A stretch of 64,000 bases of DNA, taken from NCBI GenBank assembly GCA_028751875.1, contig CM054138.1, forward strand, positions 48,202,825-48,266,824. The letters are read 5' to 3'. Shown piece by piece: positions 63,500 through 64,000 of this stretch (position 1 is its first letter; each line of letters opens with the position of its first letter). A program made the translations under genes and the position numbers. This DNA comes from Rapana venosa. Its lineage: Eukaryota > Mollusca > Gastropoda > Neogastropoda > Muricidae. The notes under the pieces are model-generated. The model made no database searches. It was not told the DNA's origin and saw nothing but the letters and a program-made list of their open reading frames with translations.

Positions 63500-64000
63500 C
63501 AATAAGTCAGTTGAGGTTTAAACGGACAATGGGAAGTAACTGAAAGCAGTGACAGTCAATACCAACACAAGTGCTAACAGGAATTGTATTATTCTCTACG
63601 CTAATGCTAAAACTTGCATTATCAACACCACCACTGCTGGCGACAATAGCTTCAAATATTATCGTGATCAGAATCAGGCTTTTTTATCCCTCCAACTCTT
63701 TTTTCTATTCTTTGGCTAGAGCTCTGAGGTTCACCAGTGATGAGATTTTGCATAGGCGACTGTTTTTGCCCACTATTCTGGTGGCATCATTCTGACTCAG
63801 GGATGCATATTGATTTGAAAATGATTAATTGACACAGACGTCTAATCTTTACCAAAATGTTTACTCTGAGCTTTAGTTTTCAATAATATAATCCCCTTCA
63901 TGTAGTGTGCATGATAGATAAGATTTAACACTTTTGTGCCTGGAGCTGTCATAGGCAAATCACTACGCTCATCTGAGCCTGCAGGGTCAAAATATTTAAA
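63500..64000. other. Intron sequence with a tail-B module
   Basis: 63712-63810 is an inverted tail-B fragment (CTAGAGCTCTGAGGTTCACC, GCATAGGCGACTGTTTTTGC). No further TARBP1 exon is visible before the window ends. Confidence 0.6.

Overview
The window is animal nuclear DNA: genes are split by GT/AG introns, intergenic and intronic DNA is packed with SINEs, LINE remnants, minisatellites and homopolymer runs, and there are no operons or bacterial signals. The repeat landscape (several tRNA-headed SINE families sharing interchangeable modules, a 5S/tRNA-like SINE, (TTAGGG)n-type telomere repeats, very many (CA)n, (CT)n and poly-C/G tracts) suggests a lophotrochozoan, probably a gastropod mollusc. 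That taxonomic call is an inference; no marker gene fixes it.

Three genes can be supported. (1) Plus strand, about 13.61-20.22 kb: three coding exons of a glutamine/serine/threonine-rich nuclear-looking protein of about 776 residues. I cannot name it. A 1.2-kb minisatellite (38/45-bp units) ends 78 bp before its first visible exon. (2) Plus strand, about 29.40-32.82 kb: three exons of a small coiled-coil protein with a C-terminal membrane anchor, most like CCDC167. (3) Minus strand, 63.50-37.09 kb: the 3' eighteen exons of TARBP1, the tRNA 2'-O-ribose methyltransferase of the SPOUT class, ending in an unmistakable SPOUT domain; the 5' part lies beyond the right edge. Exon phases agree at all but two places: one exon (61.07-61.27 kb) lacks a base, and one (46.24-46.38 kb) has no single good frame.

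Layout: 0-13.6 kb is repeats, including two LINE-related stretches, local duplications and a minisatellite; 13.6-21 kb is the Q-rich gene and its 3' region; 21-29.4 kb is gene-poor with SINEs and an interstitial telomere repeat; 29.4-33.5 kb is the CCDC167-like gene, whose stop codon lies in the TTAA target site of a 656-bp transposon; 33.5-37 kb holds SINEs, a head-to-head 5S-like SINE pair and a 53-bp array; 37-63.5 kb is TARBP1 with its SINE-filled introns.

The most interesting material is the mobile DNA. A TTAA-flanked non-autonomous transposon occurs twice, and one copy has a recognisable empty site. The main SINE exists in every combination of two tRNA-like heads with two tails, and one tail matches the 3' end of a LINE present twice in the window. 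Another SINE joins a tRNA-like box A to a 5S rRNA-like segment. An array of about 17 units carries one pol III B-box per unit. The three genes have unrelated functions and show no common regulation.
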